The notes beneath the pieces were generated by a model, which worked only from the letters and a program-made list of their open reading frames with translations, was not told where the DNA came from and made no database searches. The position numbers were made by a program, and so were the translations under genes. From Ralstonia sp. 25mfcol4.1 (lineage in GTDB: Bacteria > Pseudomonadota > Gammaproteobacteria > Burkholderiales > Burkholderiaceae): 64,000 nucleotides of DNA. Shown here piece after piece: positions 18,486 to 27,341 of the stretch (position 1 is the stretch's first letter; each line of letters begins with the position of its first letter). The stretch is from the NCBI RefSeq assembly GCF_900104095.1, contig NZ_FNJO01000005.1, positions 310,001 through 374,000 on the forward strand. The letters run 5' to 3'.

Positions 18486-19397
18486 ATGAATGTTTCGCTT
18501 CCTCAGTTGAAGGCCTTCGCCGCGGTGGCGCGCCAGAAAAGCTTTACGCGCGCCGCGGCAGAACTGGGTCTTACGCAATCGGCGATCAGCCGTAGCGTGC
18601 GTGAACTGGAAGAAGAAATCGACCAGCGGCTGTTCGACCGCACCACGCGGCAGGTAGAGCTGACCGACGCCGGCGAAATGCTGTCGCAACGCATCTGCCA
18701 TCTGATCGAGGAAGTCGAGCAGACGCTGCGCGACAGCCACGGCACCGGCAAGCCAAGCCAAGGCACGGTGCAGATCGCCACCGACCCCGTGCTGTCGTCG
18801 ATGTCGGTGCCGATGTGGCTGGCGGGCTGCCGCAAGGCGTGGCCCGGCATCGGCATCACGCTGCGCGACCGCTCGCATGAGTCGGTGCTGCAGAGTGTGC
18901 GCAGCGGCGAGGTGGACTTCGGTATCGCCAGCAATCCGGCACCCTGCGACGACCTGTACTGCGAACCGCTGTGCGTCGACCCCCTGCAAGCGGTGCTGCC
19001 GGCGGACCATCCGCTGGCGTCGCGCGATTCGCTGGGGTGGGGCGAACTGGCCGATGCATCGGTGCTGTCGCTGGACCAGAATTCCGGGGTGCAGCCTGCG
19101 GTAGAACGCGCGTTGTCCACGTATCACGTCAGGCCGGGCTCGCTGCAGTTGCTCGGGCACTTCGCGGCCATCTTCGGCATGGTGGCGATGGGGCTGGGTA
19201 TCGGCGTGGTGCCGTCGCGTGCGCAGGCCAGTGGCATGGCTCCCGCCGCTGTCCTGCGTCCGTTGCGGCCCCAGGTCACTTCCAATGTCATGCTGGTACG
19301 GCGCAAGGCACGCTCGCTGAAGCCCAACGCGGCAGCGGTCTGGGACAACCTGCGCGCACAGGAGTACGACCAGGAACTGTTGAAGAAAGTGGGGTAG
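18486..19397 (+). CDS. LysR-family transcriptional regulator
   Basis: A 303-residue LysR protein. The HTH is near residues 5-40 (FTRAAAELGLTQSAISRSV) with the effector-binding domain behind it. It lies 47 bp after the OFA transporter gene on the same strand and may be co-transcribed. A strong terminator ends it at about 19512. The C-terminal part is of the TM0-type found in many acid-responsive LysR proteins, but no ligand can be inferred. A role in tuning oxalate transport is positional inference only. Confidence 0.92.
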   Translation: MNVSLPQLKAFAAVARQKSFTRAAAELGLTQSAISRSVRELEEEIDQRLFDRTTRQVELTDAGEMLSQRICHLIEEVEQTLRDSHGTGKPSQGTVQIATDPVLSSMSVPMWLAGCRKAWPGIGITLRDRSHESVLQSVRSGEVDFGIASNPAPCDDLYCEPLCVDPLQAVLPADHPLASRDSLGWGELADASVLSLDQNSGVQPAVERALSTYHVRPGSLQLLGHFAAIFGMVAMGLGIGVVPSRAQASGMAPAAVLRPLRPQVTSNVMLVRRKARSLKPNAAAVWDNLRAQEYDQELLKKVG

Positions 19398-19511
19398 GGC
19401 GATGAGCGGGATTCACGTGCCGCGCTGCAGAAAATATTTTTGTGTCGTATCTGGCACTTTCGGCCCATGATTTGACTTATCCGGCGCCTTCTCGCTGCGT
19501 CCAAGAGACGA

Positions 19512-19542
19512 ACAACGCACCCCACGGGGTGCGTTGTCGTTT
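19512..19542 (+). terminator. Strong Rho-independent terminator
   Basis: A perfect 12-bp stem (ACAACGCACCCC, GGGGTGCGTTGT) with an AC loop, then CGTTTTT. It ends the LysR unit and lies just 19 bp before the next oxalate-regulon operator. Confidence 0.92.
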
Positions 19543-19560
19543 TTAGAGCAATCCCTCTGG

Positions 19561-19576
19561 AGATATATCACATACC
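19561..19576 (+). promoter_or_regulatory. Oxalate-regulon operator, copy 7
   Basis: AGATATATCACATACC, one mismatch from the motif, 69 bp before the small membrane-protein gene at 19646. A terminator directly upstream isolates this promoter. Confidence 0.75.
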
Positions 19577-19645
19577 AAATATTTACAGACCTCGCAGTGC
19601 AGCATATAATGAATCCACCTTGATCCTTACGACTTAGGAGTTTTC

Positions 19646-19861
19646 ATGAACGCCACGCTGCTGACCCTTCTCGCCCTCGGTGTTGTTTCGCTGGGTGTTA
19701 CCGTGACTTACGTGCTCGCGACCTTCCTGCCGATGGGTCTGCTGACCACCGCTCAGGAACATGGCCGCTTTGCTGGTCTGGGTTCGTCGGAAGAGTCGTC
19801 CACCGGCATCGGCAGCTCGGCATCGGATATGGTCCTCCAGCCGCGCTTCCTGCACGCCTGA
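19646..19861 (+). CDS. Small single-helix membrane protein (71 aa) under the oxalate operator
   Basis: I do not recognise this protein. It has a strong SD (TTAGGAG, 5 nt before ATG). A long hydrophobic segment at residues 4-35 (LLTLLALGVVSLGVTVTYVL and on to PMGLL) should span the membrane once or twice. A short polar C-terminus is rich in Ser and Gly (GLGSSEESSTGIGSSASD). It stands alone between a terminator and a 500-bp gap. Its promoter has a copy of the oxalate-regulon motif. I infer co-expression with oxalate genes and a possible role as a helper of a membrane carrier, a sensor or a stress protein. Confidence 0.72.
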   Translation: MNATLLTLLALGVVSLGVTVTYVLATFLPMGLLTTAQEHGRFAGLGSSEESSTGIGSSASDMVLQPRFLHA

Positions 19862-20407
19862 TCGTTGTTCGACGATTTTTTGCAGTACCTGTAGTTGGTA
19901 GTACCAGGGAAGTTGTGGCGGCCGGCAACTCCCGCAGTGCGGAGTCACCCGCAATCACCCGCAGTCCTCCGCGGCCGTTTTCCCAGTTGTTCGCAATTCG
20001 TATTGCCAATGCCCCTGCGCCCGCGATCTCAGGTTGCGACGCAGCTCGGCATCTCTCTCATCCCCCTGGCAGTTTCCACCGGATTTCTCCGGAATCTCGC
20101 TTCCCGACCGCTTTCCCGATCCATGCGCCGTTGTCCTGAACCGCGTCGGATTCAGCGCGCCCGCTGATGATTCTGCGTTGTTGCAACGCTCGGGACTTTC
20201 CCTAGATGGGGTAATCCGCGACATGCGCCGCAGCATTTTCCATTGATGCCGGAACCCACCCTAAGTTATTGATCGGTATCGGGATTGGTATGTCCGGTCG
20301 CGGGGCTTTCATGCACCCGATGCACCAGTCGGCACGGCCGCGCGACTATGTGCTTTCGAATGTCTGCCTGATAGGTCAGGTAGCCCGTCGAATCGCCTTG
20401 ACTTGCG
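19862..20407. other. Non-coding interval, no feature recognised
   Basis: About 550 bp between the small membrane-protein gene and the operator of the second OFA gene. I see short imperfect repeats (CACCCGCA) near 19945-19970 and no credible ORF, terminator or RNA gene. Open frames here lack SD sites and family resemblance. It could hold a long 3' region or a processed transcript. Confidence 0.5.
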
Positions 20408-20423
20408 TGATATACCACATACT
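20408..20423 (+). promoter_or_regulatory. Oxalate-regulon operator, copy 8
   Basis: Perfect match TGATATACCACATACT, identical to copy 3, 117 bp before the OFA gene at 20541. Confidence 0.8.
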
Positions 20424-20540
20424 GTATAGCACTAGAGCGGCCCAGCCGTTCGATACAAAAAACAAAGCAGCAGTACACACCACGGCACCAATGCAGATGC
20501 CGATCCACAACAGCGGGCCCACCCGCCAGAAGGAGACACC

Positions 20541-21866
20541 ATGGAAAGTCAGCAAAGCGCACGCGCGCACGCGTCCTGGTATTCATCGCCGTGGACGCAG
20601 CTTGTATTCGGCGTGATCTGTATGGCGATGATCGCCAACATGCAGTACGGCTGGACCCTGTTCGTCAACCCGATCGACGACAAGTACCACTGGGGGCGCA
20701 CGGCGATCCAGGTGGCTTTCACCATCTTTGTGGTGACCGAAACCTGGCTGGTGCCGATCGAAGGCTATCTGGTGGACAAGTACGGTCCGCGCCCGGTGGT
20801 GGTCGGCGGTGGCCTGCTGTGCGCGGTGGCCTGGGTGCTGAACTCGATGGCATCGTCGCTGCCGATGCTCTACGTGGCGGCCGCCATTGGCGGTGTCGGC
20901 GCCGGGGCGGTGTATGGCACCTGCGTCGGTAACGCGCTGAAGTGGTTCCCGAATCGCCGGGGCCTGGCGGCGGGCCTGACGGCTGCGGGCTTCGGCGCAG
21001 GATCGGCCGCGACCGTGGTGCCGATCGCCAACATGATCAAGAGCAGCGGCTATGAGGCCACGTTCCTGTACTTCGGTCTGGGACAGGGCATCATCGTCAT
21101 GGTCCTGGGCATGTTGTTGCTGCCGCCATCGGCCAAGATCCTGGCGGACGTGAAGTCGACGCTCAAGGCCGCGACCACCTACAACGCGTCGCCGCGGCAG
21201 GTAATGGCGTCACCGATCTTCTGGGTCATGTACGCGATGTTCGTGATGATGGCGGCGGGTGGGCTGATGGCCACCGCGCAGCTGGGCCCCATCGCCAAGG
21301 ACTTCGGCCTGCACGATTCGCCGGTGTCGATCTGGGGACTCACCTTGCCGGCGCTGACCTTCGCCCTGACCATCGACCGCGTGCTGAATGGCCTGACACG
21401 TCCGTTCTTCGGCTGGGTGTCAGATAACATCGGTCGGGAAAATACGATGTTCCTGGCGTTCGCGGTGGAGGCCGTGGGCATCCTGCTGCTGGCCAGTTAC
21501 GGTCACAATCCTGTGGCATTCGTGGTCCTGACCGGCATCGTGTTCTTCGCCTGGGGCGAAATCTACAGTCTGTTCCCCGCGACGTGTGGCGATACGTTCG
21601 GGCCGAAGTTCGCGGCGACCAACGCCGGCATGCTCTACACGGCCAAGGGTACGGCCGCGCTGCTGGTGCCGTTCTCCAGCGTGATCACGGCGGCCACTGG
21701 CGACTGGCATGCGGTGTTCATGCTCGCATCGGGCATGGCAGCAGTCTCGGCGCTGATGGCGATCTTCGTACTCAAGCCGATGCGCGAGGCCCACGCAAAA
21801 AAGTACGTTCAGGACACCGCGACGACCCCGATGGGCTATCGTCCGGTGCCGGATGACCTGACCTGA
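20541..21866 (+). CDS. OFA-family (oxalate/formate antiporter) major facilitator transporter 2
   Basis: 441 residues with 12 predicted membrane helices. The start is set by AAGGAGACACC. It is strongly similar to the carrier at 17089 (NMQYGWTLFVNPIDDKYHWG; CVGNALKWFPNRRGLAAGL). Unlike that one it lies behind a perfect oxalate-regulon operator, and it ends at a Rho-independent terminator as a single-gene unit. Probable function: oxalate uptake with formate export during growth on oxalate. The charged and polar residues that bind substrate in OxlT cannot be assigned without an alignment. Confidence 0.93.
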   Translation: MESQQSARAHASWYSSPWTQLVFGVICMAMIANMQYGWTLFVNPIDDKYHWGRTAIQVAFTIFVVTETWLVPIEGYLVDKYGPRPVVVGGGLLCAVAWVLNSMASSLPMLYVAAAIGGVGAGAVYGTCVGNALKWFPNRRGLAAGLTAAGFGAGSAATVVPIANMIKSSGYEATFLYFGLGQGIIVMVLGMLLLPPSAKILADVKSTLKAATTYNASPRQVMASPIFWVMYAMFVMMAAGGLMATAQLGPIAKDFGLHDSPVSIWGLTLPALTFALTIDRVLNGLTRPFFGWVSDNIGRENTMFLAFAVEAVGILLLASYGHNPVAFVVLTGIVFFAWGEIYSLFPATCGDTFGPKFAATNAGMLYTAKGTAALLVPFSSVITAATGDWHAVFMLASGMAAVSALMAIFVLKPMREAHAKKYVQDTATTPMGYRPVPDDLT

Positions 21867-21897
21867 TCCCTGCGCATCGTTGCAATGGCATCGTTGA

Positions 21898-21922
21898 AAA
21901 GCCCGCCTCGCGCGGGCTTTTT
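21898..21922 (+). terminator. Rho-independent terminator after OFA transporter 2
   Basis: A 9-bp stem (AAAGCCCGC, GCGGGCTTT) with a CTCGC loop and a T-run. Confidence 0.9.
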
Positions 21923-22037
21923 GATTGGTCGCATTTTCCTGAAAAAAGGGAAAGTGATTGCAACACTATCCGGCTAATCAATCGAGTCGGGATTGGCTAC
22001 GATGCATGCATCCGTCATTTTTCGAAAGGATGCTGAC

Positions 22038-23054
22038 ATGAAAGCCATTGGTCTGACCCGTTACCTGCCCATTTCCGATCCCGAATCGCTGGTCGATGTG
22101 GAGATTCCCAAGCCCGAAGCCACCGGCCGCGACCTGCTGGTCAAGGTGGAGGCGATCGCCGTGAATCCGGTGGACACCAAGGTGCGGGCGCCCAAGGCCA
22201 AGGTCGAGGATACCCCTCGCGTGCTGGGCTGGGATGCGGCTGGCACCGTGGTGGCAGTGGGCCCCGAGGTGACGCTGTTCAAGGTGGGCGATCCGGTCTT
22301 CTACGCCGGCAGCATCACGCGGCCCGGCGCGAACAGCGAATTTCATCTGGTGGACGAACGCATCGCCGGCCACAAGCCGGCATCCCTGGACTTCGCGCAA
22401 GCGGCCGCATTGCCGCTCACGGCGATCACGGCCTGGGAAGCCCTGTTCGACCGCCTCGGCGTTTCGCCAAAAGGCGACGATGCGGGCAAGTCGGTGCTGA
22501 TCATTGGAGGGGCGGGGGGCGTGGGATCGATCGGCATCCAGCTCGCCAAGGTGCTGGCGGGACTGACCGTGGTGGCCACGGCCTCGCGCCCGGAGTCCGA
22601 GGCATGGTGCCGTCGCCTGGGCGCGGATCACACCATCGACCATCGTCAGGACATGCCGAAGCAACTGCGCGCGCTGGGGTTTGCGCACGTCGACTACATC
22701 CTTTGCTTCAACGATACGGACCGCCATTTCCATGCGATGGCCGCGGCCATTGCACCGCAGGGCAAGATCTGCTCGATCGTCGAGAACGCCGGCCCGCTGA
22801 GCGTGGGCGAACTCAAGAGCAAGAGCGCCACGTTCGTTTGGGAATTCATGTTCACGCGCGCGATGTTCGAGACGCCGGACATGATCGCGCAGCATCGCCT
22901 GCTCAATGAAGTGGCGCGCCTGGTGGATGCCGGCAAGCTGCAGACGACAGTGGGGGACAACCTCGGCGCCATTCGTGCCGACAACCTGCGACGCGCCCAT
23001 GCCTTGCTGGAAGGCGGACAGACCATCGGCAAGCTGGTGCTGCAAGGGTTCTGA
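22038..23054 (+). CDS. Zinc-type alcohol dehydrogenase-like / quinone oxidoreductase (MDR superfamily)
   Basis: 338 residues. The start at 22038 follows AAAGGA. The N-terminal GroES-like domain has NPVDTKVRAP and GWDAAGTVVAVG. The Rossmann domain has GGAGGVGSIGIQLAK (residues 155-169). The catalytic zinc Cys/His/Glu set is absent, as in zeta-crystallin-like quinone oxidoreductases. It likely reduces quinones or activated alkenes with NADPH. It lies after the oxalate island terminator and converges with the hydrolase gene at 23055, abutting its stop. No regulator is obvious. Confidence 0.88.
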   Translation: MKAIGLTRYLPISDPESLVDVEIPKPEATGRDLLVKVEAIAVNPVDTKVRAPKAKVEDTPRVLGWDAAGTVVAVGPEVTLFKVGDPVFYAGSITRPGANSEFHLVDERIAGHKPASLDFAQAAALPLTAITAWEALFDRLGVSPKGDDAGKSVLIIGGAGGVGSIGIQLAKVLAGLTVVATASRPESEAWCRRLGADHTIDHRQDMPKQLRALGFAHVDYILCFNDTDRHFHAMAAAIAPQGKICSIVENAGPLSVGELKSKSATFVWEFMFTRAMFETPDMIAQHRLLNEVARLVDAGKLQTTVGDNLGAIRADNLRRAHALLEGGQTIGKLVLQGF

Positions 23055-24062
23055 TCACTGCGACGCGGGGGCCCTGTACGACATGGGCGGCAGGGCCGGC
23101 GCGGCTGCCAGGCCGCACACGAAGCGTGCGAGATGCGCGATGACATCGGCGTCGCGCAGGATGCGCCGGTGGCCCAGGCCCTCGGTGGTAATCAGGCGCG
23201 AGTCCGGCCACGCGCCGGCAATGGCGGCGCCATCTTCCCAGCGGACTTCCTTGTCGTCGCGGTCATGAATCACCAGCAATGGCGGTACCGGCCGCGTACG
23301 GCCGATATCGGGCACATTGAACGTGGACCAGCTCGCGCCCAGCCACTGTTCGCTGCGGCGTTGCATGCGGTCCAGTACGTGAGGCGCGATGCCAAGCTGC
23401 CAGGCCATCGCGGCGCATGCGTCGTACATGTCGGCTGGCGCCCCGATCATTGCCACCCCGCGCGCAGGCAGGCCCTCGCGAATCGCCTGCGCGGCCGCCG
23501 CACCGCCCAGCGAATGCGCCACAACGGCGTGCACGGGTCCGACATGCCAGGCCACGGCCAATAGCGATCGCGCCATTTCCAGGATCGAGGTTTGCTGCTG
23601 CCCTCGTGCGCCGGCATCGGATGCCCCGTGCGACAGCGCGTCGAAGGCCACCACGCGCATGCCGGCCGACAACAGACCGCCGACCACGGCGTGCCACTGA
23701 CCAGCATTGCCGCCCCAGCCGTGCGCCAGCAGCACCACCGGCCCCTTGTTGCCCCAGCGATACACGCGTACGCGCCGGCTCGCGCCCTGGCCGGTCACCA
23801 GAGCCCATTCCGAGCGCGCTGAATCGAGCAGCCGGCGGCCTTCCGGGCTGTGTTTGCCTCGCGGCGGACTGAACCACAGCCGCTCAAGCGCCGTAGCCGT
23901 CGCGGTGGGGAAGAACAGGCTGCCAGCCTGCCAGCGCAGACGGCGCCACGCCATGACACTGGCTTCCAGTGCGCCGGCTACCTTCCGTGGCGAATGGGAG
24001 AGTGCGCCGCCAGTGTCCTGACCGGTGGCGCGTTGGGATGCGGATGACAGCACTTGCGGCAC
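23055..24062 (-). CDS. Alpha/beta hydrolase
   Basis: About 335 residues. I prefer the GTG at 24062, since GGAGG lies 8 bp upstream; a TTG at 24077 overlaps that SD. It has an alpha/beta fold with HGWGGNAGQW for the oxyanion region, the nucleophile Ser in AHSLGGAAA, an acidic residue in HDRDDKEV, and the catalytic His in GLGHRRIL. The N-terminal 80 residues are basic and may lie outside the fold. Substrate unknown. It lies 219 bp behind a TetR gene on the same strand and may be controlled by it. Confidence 0.85.
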   Translation of the reverse strand: MPQVLSSASQRATGQDTGGALSHSPRKVAGALEASVMAWRRLRWQAGSLFFPTATATALERLWFSPPRGKHSPEGRRLLDSARSEWALVTGQGASRRVRVYRWGNKGPVVLLAHGWGGNAGQWHAVVGGLLSAGMRVVAFDALSHGASDAGARGQQQTSILEMARSLLAVAWHVGPVHAVVAHSLGGAAAAQAIREGLPARGVAMIGAPADMYDACAAMAWQLGIAPHVLDRMQRRSEQWLGASWSTFNVPDIGRTRPVPPLLVIHDRDDKEVRWEDGAAIAGAWPDSRLITTEGLGHRRILRDADVIAHLARFVCGLAAAPALPPMSYRAPASQ

Positions 24063-24281
24063 GACGAACACCTCCAACTGATCATTTACGGACCTGGTCA
24101 GTGATAAGACGTTGCGCGCCTTATCTTTTTTATGCTTTGCGACCGACCAGTCGTGCTATTTTCAGGGCAAGAAAAATGGGCAAAAATGCCGCCTGAACCA
24201 CCCCTCTACATCGCCACGCCACTTGCGCCGTGGCGGGTGGAAATCCGGAATCGCCATCGCATTCCACTGGACCCTGCCGGA

Positions 24282-24902
24282 TCAGTGTGTCCCGGCAGTT
24301 TCTCGGGTGCGATTCTCTCTGAAGTCATTGACCAGGCGCCCGAACGCGCGGCGCGCCATCAATTCCGCGTCGGCGCGGGCCATCAGCCGGGACGACGACT
24401 GGTACGACATGCCGATGCCTGCCATCTCGAAGGCAAACTGCCGGGCATCGGTGTCGGGGCGCAGGTCGCCCTCGTCCACGGCATCAGCCACCACGCGCAC
24501 GATGGTGCTATGCCAGTCCTTGAATGCCTGCACGAGCCTGTCGCGGATCACGCCTGGCCGATTGCGGTATTCCTGCGACAGCGCCATGAATACGCAGCCG
24601 CCTTCGATCACGGCGCCCGCAATCCATGCCAGATAGCCATCGAACAGGGTCTGCAGCCGCGCCACACCACGGTTCTGACGCATCGCCGGCTGCACCACGA
24701 TCTCGGAAAACCGCTCCATGGCCCGGGCGAGCACCGCCTCCTGCAGTGCCTCCTTCGACTTGAAGTGGGCGTAGAGACCGCTCTTCGACATATGGGTGTC
24801 GGCGGCCAGCGTGGCGAGCGACAACTGCTCGAAGCCGACCTGCGCGGCCGATTGCAGAGCCTGTTCGATGATCGCGGTGCGCGTGAGCTGTCCCTTTTGC
24901 AT
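24282..24902 (-). CDS. TetR-family transcriptional regulator
   Basis: 206 residues. The N-terminal HTH spans roughly residues 20-55 (LSLATLAADTHMSKSGLYAHF). The C-terminal ligand domain is of the YxxRPGVIRDRLVQ type. It lies upstream of, and on the same strand as, the alpha/beta hydrolase gene, which is its likely target. Several Arg and Ala residues near the C-terminus are uninformative. Confidence 0.92.
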   Translation of the reverse strand: MQKGQLTRTAIIEQALQSAAQVGFEQLSLATLAADTHMSKSGLYAHFKSKEALQEAVLARAMERFSEIVVQPAMRQNRGVARLQTLFDGYLAWIAGAVIEGGCVFMALSQEYRNRPGVIRDRLVQAFKDWHSTIVRVVADAVDEGDLRPDTDARQFAFEMAGIGMSYQSSSRLMARADAELMARRAFGRLVNDFRENRTRETAGTH

Positions 24903-25185
24903 GCGATCGAGAATAGCACGACCGGACGGTTTGTCAACTTGCCTTATGCCACACGTGGACGATACTGATGTGACGTCAACGCAAAGCGTGCACTACCGTT
25001 ATGTGGGGGCGGGAGGAGGATGCTGTGCTTTATCCGCCGTTTGGATGAGAGTCTGGCGGCAGAGATCAAGCCATCATAAGAAATCTGTAAAAGTGTTCCA
25101 CAACAGACCTTACGGAACGCTTTGCGTGCTCTATACTCGAATGCACGTCCGCGCACTTTTTTTTCACTGGTGACTGGAGACCGAC

Positions 25186-25572
25186 ATGAACAGTACAGCC
25201 GTGCCAAGAGGCGCTAGCGAACCGTTCCGGCAACTGCGGGCGTTGCGTCGAGCGCGCAAGCTGAAGCAGGAGGACGTCGCCCGTAAGGCCGGGATTTCCC
25301 GCGAGGCATATCTTCGTGCCGAATCGGGTCAGGCCGACCCGCGCATGTCCACTTTCCTGGCGGCCTGCGAGGCGTTGGGGCTTGAAGTGGTGCTGGCGCC
25401 GCAGCATCTTGCTGCCGATGTAAACGCGTTCATTGCCAGCCGCAATGGCGGCGTGACGGCTGCTTCGATGGCTGGCCAGCCTGCCGCGGCGGCCGCACCG
25501 GCGACATCGACGCCGTCGTCCGGTGGTTTCGGTTCGGGCCCCACATCGGGGGAGGGCCACAAGCCCGTCTGA
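25186..25572 (+). CDS. XRE-family (HTH_3) DNA-binding protein
   Basis: 128 residues. The Cro/CI-type HTH is at about residues 15-70 (KLKQEDVARKAGISREAYLRAESGQ, in parts KLKQEDVARKAGIS and REAYLRAESGQ). A low-complexity Ala/Gly/Ser tail follows. It resembles HipB but has no kinase partner here; the hipB-like gene at 46451 is a relative. Upstream, the repeat GTTCC (25095-25099)/GGAAC (25114-25118) and TATACT (25132-25137) are a possible operator and -10. A 14-bp hairpin follows the gene. Confidence 0.85.
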   Translation: MNSTAVPRGASEPFRQLRALRRARKLKQEDVARKAGISREAYLRAESGQADPRMSTFLAACEALGLEVVLAPQHLAADVNAFIASRNGGVTAASMAGQPAAAAAPATSTPSSGGFGSGPTSGEGHKPV

Positions 25573-25581
25573 CCCCTCAGG

Positions 25582-25622
25582 ATTCGTGACAGGACAGGCG
25601 ATCACCCCGTCCTGTCACGAAT
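25582..25622. terminator. Perfect 14-bp inverted repeat, probable terminator
   Basis: ATTCGTGACAGGAC (25582-25595) and GTCCTGTCACGAAT (25609-25622) with a 13-nt loop, 10 bp after the XRE stop. No T-run follows, so an operator or attachment-like role is possible. The following interval, to about 25850, shows nothing else. Confidence 0.55.
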
Positions 25623-25858
25623 TCCGTTTGCAGCGCCGGGTGTCGCTTGCCCGGGCGTAGCCTTGTCTTGCGGCCGCCATGTCCGAGGGTGCGCCGATCC
25701 GCTGCCCCCGCAGGGCGCCGTCGCGCGCCGCTGTCCTCGCTTTTCCCGTCTCTTTCGCGTTTCTTCCCGGCCCTGTGCTGACCGGGGCCACTGTGCTTGG
25801 CATCCCGCGCCATGGCACGTCTCCGCTCGCCCGCCCGCTGACCTATCGTAATTGTGGT

Positions 25859-25887
25859 TTGACATCGCCCGCTTGCATGATTACGAT
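25859..25887 (+). promoter_or_regulatory. Sigma-70 type promoter of hmgA
   Basis: TTGACA (25859-25864), a 17-bp spacer and TACGAT (25882-25887) lie 107 bp before hmgA. Two copies of TCGTAATT (25846-25853 and 25909-25916) flank it and could be regulator sites. Confidence 0.7.
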
Positions 25888-25993
25888 TTGGTAAATCAAT
25901 TTTACTATTCGTAATTCGATGGATATGGCGGCGCCGCCATACCGATGACAAACGCCGGCTTTCAAGCCTGCGGAGGTGTGAGAGGAAGACTCC

Positions 25994-27322
25994 ATGACGC
26001 AAACACAACTGCACGCAGTCGAGACCCGTATCGCCGAGTACATGTCCGGCTTCGCCAATGAATTCGCCACCGAGGCGCTGCCAGGCGCATTACCAGTGGG
26101 CCGCAATTCGCCGCAACGCGCCCCGTACGGTCTCTATGCCGAGCAGATTTCGGGTACGGCCTTTACCGCGCCGCGCGCCCACAATCGACGCGCCTGGCTG
26201 TACCGGATTCGTCCGGCGGCCATGCACAAGCCGTTCGTGCGGATCGAACAGGACCGCTGGCTGAGCCGTTTTGACGAGGTGCCGCCGTCGCCGAACCAGA
26301 TGCGCTGGAGCCCGCCGGCCATGCCGTCGGTGCCGACGGATTTCGTCGACGGCATCGTCACGATGGCCGGCAATGGCGGCCCCGAGGCCCAGACCGGCTG
26401 CGGCATCCATCTGTATCTGGCCAACCAGTCGATGCAAGACCGCTACTTCTACAACGCCGACGGCGAGATGCTCATCGTGCCGCAGCAGGGCCGCCTGCTG
26501 ATCGCCACGGAGATGGGACGCCTGGCCGTCGAGCCGCAGGAGATCGTGGTGATTCCGCGCGGCGTGCGCTTCCGCGTGGAGCTGCCCGACGGCGAGGCGC
26601 GCGGCTATATCTGCGAGAACTACGGTGCCCTGTTCAAGCTGCCTGACCTCGGCGTGATCGGCTCCAATGGCCTGGCCAACCCGCGCGACTTCCTGACGCC
26701 GGTGGCCAGCTATGAAGACCGCGAGGGCACGTTCGAACTGGTGGCCCGCTTCCAGGGCAACCTGTGGCGTGCCGAGATCGACCACTCGCCGCTGGACGTG
26801 GTGGCGTGGCACGGCAACTACGCGCCGTACAAATACGATTTGCGACACTTCAACACGATTGGTTCGATCAGTTTCGATCATCCCGATCCGTCGATCTTCC
26901 TGGTGCTGCAGTCGCCGTCGGACACGCCGGGCGTGGACACCATCGACTTCGTGATCTTTGGCCCGCGCTGGCTGGCGGCGCAGGATACGTTCCGCCCGCC
27001 CTGGTTCCATCGCAATGTCGCCAGCGAGTTCATGGGCCTGATCGCCGGCGTCTACGATGCCAAGGCCGAGGGTTTTGCGCCGGGCGGCGCCAGCCTGCAT
27101 AACTGCATGAGCGGCCATGGCCCCGATGCGGAAACGTTCGAGCGTGCGTCGGTATCGGACACCGCCACGCCGCACCACATCACCGACACGATGGCGTTCA
27201 TGTTCGAAACGCCGGGCGTGATCCGGCCCACTCGCCATGCCGCCGAATCGGCGCTGCTGCAGCACGACTACTACACGTGCTGGCAGGGCCTGAAGAAGCA
27301 TTTCAACCCGAACGTGCGCTGA
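25994..27322 (+). CDS. hmgA: Homogentisate 1,2-dioxygenase
   Basis: 442 residues, full length for the family, with strong similarity throughout ([19 protein letters not shown] at the start; [16 protein letters not shown] near the iron site). It opens the ring of homogentisate to maleylacetoacetate, using non-haem Fe(II), in tyrosine and phenylalanine breakdown. The start has AAGACTCC upstream and matches known proteins. It is co-transcribed with fumarylacetoacetase 19 bp downstream. No maleylacetoacetate isomerase gene is in the window. Confidence 0.98.
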   Translation: MTQTQLHAVETRIAEYMSGFANEFATEALPGALPVGRNSPQRAPYGLYAEQISGTAFTAPRAHNRRAWLYRIRPAAMHKPFVRIEQDRWLSRFDEVPPSPNQMRWSPPAMPSVPTDFVDGIVTMAGNGGPEAQTGCGIHLYLANQSMQDRYFYNADGEMLIVPQQGRLLIATEMGRLAVEPQEIVVIPRGVRFRVELPDGEARGYICENYGALFKLPDLGVIGSNGLANPRDFLTPVASYEDREGTFELVARFQGNLWRAEIDHSPLDVVAWHGNYAPYKYDLRHFNTIGSISFDHPDPSIFLVLQSPSDTPGVDTIDFVIFGPRWLAAQDTFRPPWFHRNVASEFMGLIAGVYDAKAEGFAPGGASLHNCMSGHGPDAETFERASVSDTATPHHITDTMAFMFETPGVIRPTRHAAESALLQHDYYTCWQGLKKHFNPNVR

Positions 27323-27341
27323 TTTCCGGAGTTCCAGAACA

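Noticed and set aside
25582-25622. Phage or element attachment site
   Set aside because: No integrase, tRNA gene or second copy is nearby. A hairpin after a gene is the simpler reading.
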